DNA of 64,000 bases, taken from assembly GCA_030848705.1 (NCBI GenBank), contig JAUIZM010000015.1:558001-622000 (forward strand), written 5' to 3'. The notes below the pieces were generated by a model. That model did not search any database. It was given only the letters and a program-made list of their open reading frames with translations, and was not told the DNA's origin. Below, one piece after another: positions 60,801-64,000 of this stretch (positions are counted from its first letter, which is position 1; the number at the start of each line of letters is the position of its first letter). Source of the stretch: Heracleum sosnowskyi. Its lineage: Eukaryota > Streptophyta > Magnoliopsida > Apiales > Apiaceae. Made by a program: the position numbers and the translations under genes.

Positions 60801-62897
60801 CCCCTTTACTCTTAAGTGCCGACTTGATTTCAGTTAAGAATATTGTCTTATTCGGTTTAAAGAAGCATCTGATGATTCAAATAATCTATAGTAGGAACAC
60901 TTTTCTCCTGGCTTTGTAAATCATGGCATCCTTTTATGTATTTGTCGTGCTCTTTAGATATCTGCCTTTTGCTTTTCAGACTCTGCTTATTACTGAAGGT
61001 GCTTGATGTATCCTCTTTGAACTTTGTTTGTGTACAGAGCAATCCTTCTCCACAAAAAAGGAGGGCTTATTTTGAACGATCAGGATGCCCTGTATACTCA
61101 GATGACGTCCGATACACTAGTGCTGGAAGACATGATTCTGAAAACTGCAACGCAACAGGAACTGTCTGGGATTTGGTACCAGGGACAAGGAGTAGCATGT
61201 ATGAACACCAGCGTGAAGGTTTCGAATTCATCTGGAAGAATGTTGCTGGTGGTATTATCATTAACGAGTTGGAGAAGCCTCTGTCGGGTTCTGGTTCTGG
61301 ATGCATAATATCACATGCCCCTGGGACAGGAAAAACTCGCCTTACTATTATATTTCTCCAATCATTCATGAAGATGTACCCAGATTCTAGACCAGTAATC
61401 ATAGCTCCTAAGAGCATGCTCCTTACGTGGGAGGAGGAGTTCAAAAAGTGGAAAATCAATATGCCTTTCCACAATTTGAACAACTTAGAGTTCTCCGGCC
61501 AGGAAAATCCAGCAGCTGTAAGCGTTTCAAGGAAAGGAAGGGAGAGGAACAGTGAAACTCTTACTCGTTTGGTCAAGCTTTTGTCATGGAAAATGGACAA
61601 AAGCATCCTGGGTATAACATATGCTTTGTTTGATAAACTCGTGAGAGATGCAACAAAGAATGCTGACTGCACCCCTGTAGTAGAGCAAATGGGGAAAGCC
61701 CTTCTTAAGCTCCCCACTCTTATGGTACTGGATGAAGGGCACACACCCCGGAATAATCAAAGCAGTATGTACAACTCTTTGCTTGATGCTGAGACCGAGA
61801 GGCGAATTATTCTGTCAGGAACTCCCTTCCAGAACAATTTCGATGAGCTATATAATACCCTGCGCTTGGTGAACCCCAAAATTGATGGCCAGATGAAGAA
61901 AAGCCTGAGGAATATTAGCAAAGGACTAAAATCTAAGTGGTCTGGCCCTAAACTGAGGGAGCTAAAAGGCATGATTAGTCCTTTTGTGCATGTGCATAAG
62001 GGAAAAATACTTCAAAAAAGCTGTCCTGGTTTGAAGGATGCTTTGATTCGCTTGCAGCCGACAGATTTGCAGCAGGAGCTAATAGGTGTTATGAGTAGCA
62101 AGGATCTGAAAGCTGGCTACCTGGAATTATCATACGTGATTTCATTGGTATCCGTCCATCCCTCACTCTTGCCTAAGCGCTATTTTCAAGAGCCTCGGTT
62201 CTCAACCTATAGGGATAAGCTTGAAAAGCTAGAAAGGGATCCTTATTCCAGTGCAAAGACAAAATTTGTCGTGGAACTCTGTAGGCTGAGTGAGGCACTA
62301 AATGAAAAGGTACTCGTTTATAGTCAATATATCGACCCTCTGATCCTCATAAAAAAGCAGCTTCAGACTTACTTTACATGGACTGAAGGAAGAGAGGTGC
62401 TATATATGGATGGAAATCTAGAAGCAAAGCAGCGCCAATCTTTAATCAGTTCTCTCAATGATCCGAAAAGCAAAGTGCGGGTACTTCTGGCATCGATAAA
62501 GGCTTGTTCAGAAGGCATACATCTTGTGGGGGCTTCAAGAGTTGTTTTACTGGATGTCGTTTGGAATCCTTCTGTTGAAAGACAAGCAATAAGCCGAGCC
62601 TATAGGATCGGCCAGAAAAAGATGGTGTACACATACCATCTTATCGGAGAAGAGATGGACAGTAAAAAGTTTGAGGTCCAAACTGCGAAGGACCGGTTAT
62701 CAGAGATTGTTTTTTCTTCAAATGACGAGGATGGCTGCAAGGAAAATGCGCCAAACATAGTCTGTGAAGATGAGATCTTGCAAAAGATGTTTCAACACAA
62801 TGACAAGCTAGGTGGCATGTTTAAAGAAATTATTTTCCAACCAAAAGAGTCAAATCTTATAGATACATTTGATTTGGTTGCAGAGGAACCAAACTGA
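57827..62897 (+). CDS. CLSY4-like: CLASSY3/4-like SNF2 chromatin-remodelling protein, copy B, 1249 aa
   Basis: Tandem paralogue of 45933-49752, same strand, same three-exon plan: 57827-59560, 60626-60781 and 61038-62897 (all phase 0). It begins MDNKLPVAKRTRSG. The charged N-terminal exon is 163 codons longer than in copy A, mainly through a four-unit internal repeat (residues about 215-450). Exon 2 again holds LDEQIGIICKYCSHV. The ATPase core is intact in sequence: GTGKT (G726-T730), DEGH (Asp862), LSGTPFQNN, and SIKACSEGIHLVGASRVVLL with QAISRAYRIGQ. Both copies look translatable throughout, with no stops or frame breaks. The expected role is Pol IV recruitment for siRNA production. Whether the copies differ in targets or tissue is unknown. 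Confidence 0.9.
58469..59200 (+). repeat. In-frame tandem repeat in exon 1 of CLASSY copy B
   Basis: Units start near 58469, 58685, 58868 and 59066 (spacing 216, 183, 198, all multiples of three). Each encodes VK(C/W)(R/K)F, GGQRGQKKTDKRKK, CRLKRKVDTF and ESNSWRALSNVKY in order; the fourth unit keeps only the first half. Copy A has one weakly similar region (about 46545-46700). Confidence 0.9.
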
Positions 62898-64000
62898 TGA
62901 AGAATGGCATGTGCTGATGTGCATGTGGGCGACGCCTTTTCAAACCTCTTTCCTAATCAGCAACCGTCTCTTTGATTCTAAACTTCTAATATTTAAACCA
63001 GTTTATTTTACTGATGAAGATTGTAGTATTTTAAGTATTCATGAAGTGAATATTGACCGACTGATACTTTATGAAAACCCAGAACTCAGTGGCTTCGTAA
63101 TTGTTTGTCTATGTACTTGTTATATTTTCAAGTGATTTTCCTGTTCCAGATTCAAAGTATCCTTTCCCTTTTTGCTGCCTCTCAGAAGTGTCAAGAAAAT
63201 AAGTATAGGTCATATCATAATGCTGACTGCTAGGAGAGGATTTTCGAGTAAATCTCTTTTTTGCTATCATCTGGCTACTGCCAAAACCTATAGTGTTTGC
63301 TTCCATTTTGACAGCTCGTAAAGTGAACTCAGGTCTTGCATCAGCCTGGGAATGGCCTAGACATTCAACTTCTGGCCTAGACACATTTGGACCTGGTGGT
63401 CTTGCAGTGTTGCTAGCCAAAGATGTCTCCTAGTATAAATAGAAATCTGTTATTGATGCTTAAGCTACAAACAAGGAATCCGATTGAAAGTATTACAATA
63501 TGAACTGTGATTTTAAGACATTGAATACGCAAGCAATATTTGTTGTCATTGTAGTGGTTTAGTGTCTTAGGTTTGCTTAGTGTGTTAATGGTGGTTAACC
63601 TGTATGTTCTACTGGTACTGTCGTAGTTGTTCCATGGTTGCTTGACCTCCTTGTTTGGAAGGTTTTGCTTCTCCTCTACTAAAATTTGCTCATTCAAAAA
63701 AGGCGTATACTGCACTGCTTGTGTGCTCGTCTCAAATATTGTGAATCTAAGTTTTCCGTACTTTGTCTGAGCCAAGGGATTGTATTTTAAGTAAGAATGC
63801 TACATTATCTTTGCACTGTATTACTTGTGTCTTATTTACTAGAGGGAAAAGTTGCTCTGGACAACCATTCCCTGAGTTTTTTTTTATCATTCAACTCAGT
63901 TGTAAACAGACTGTTGTAACAAGAAATAGGCTGTGTATGCACAAAGCAAGAAATGGTATTTAGAGTTCAGACGATACAGGAGAATGAATATTCTGCAGCC
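62898..64000 (+). other. 3' flank of CLASSY copy B, partly duplicated from or with copy A
   Basis: Up to about 63720 it shares ordered blocks with 49753-50600. Beyond that nothing is recognised. Short open frames on both strands have no family resemblance and lie in probable untranslated or intergenic DNA. Confidence 0.55.

Overview
The window looks like nuclear DNA of a eudicot plant. Evidence: low overall GC, genes split by long AT-rich GT-AG introns, plant-specific gene families, and dense nested plant-type transposable elements. I cannot name the species. No sequence searches were run; homologies are recognised by eye from translated exons.

Host genes. (1) Left edge, minus strand: the first nine coding exons of an OSCA1/CSC1-like osmosensitive cation channel (237-8941), with a probable 5'-UTR intron and a TATA-like run near 9975; its C-terminus lies outside the window. 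(2) A complete six-exon glutathione peroxidase-like gene (20469-23667, +; 170 aa). (3) A 42-aa DVL/ROTUNDIFOLIA-like peptide gene (26062-26190, +). (4) and (5) Two tandem, same-strand, three-exon genes for CLASSY3/4-like SNF2 proteins (45933-49752, 1096 aa; 57827-62897, 1249 aa). CLASSY proteins guide Pol IV to chromatin for RNA-directed DNA methylation. The second copy has an expanded internal repeat in its charged N-terminal part, and similarity between the copies continues into the 3' flanks.

Transposon layout. 10.2-12.8 kb: a hAT-like element and small MITE-like palindromes. 12.1-19.8 kb: Helitron termini, a complete 1.47-kb non-autonomous Helitron (13975-15440) and a partial second copy of its 3' half. 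That second copy is interrupted by a Mutator-like element (16376-19753), which in turn carries a 2.7-kb LTR element with 386-bp LTRs that I find to differ only at the first base (16540-19237). Its only gene is a gag-like one with an intron. 24.5 kb: an extremely small (211-bp) LTR-type element with a 5-bp duplication. 26.9-28.8 kb: a Mutator-like element with a 9-bp duplication carrying a fragment of a LEC14B-like WD40 gene (Pack-MULE type). 29.35-45.0 kb: a Ty1/copia element whose 5' LTR is split by a Ty3/gypsy chromovirus (itself split by a solo LTR), and whose 3' LTR is split by a reverse-oriented small LTR element (itself split by a 4.8-kb CACTA element holding a histone-H3-like scrap). 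50.7-56.2 kb, between the CLASSY genes: a Tourist-like MITE, a 412-bp hAT element rich in GAGCCG words, about 2.6 kb of tandem repeats in several families, and a 519-bp mini-CACTA.

Target-site duplications could be read for most insertions, so the order of nesting is directly supported. All retrotransposon polyproteins seen are broken. No tRNA, rRNA or CRISPR structure was found.
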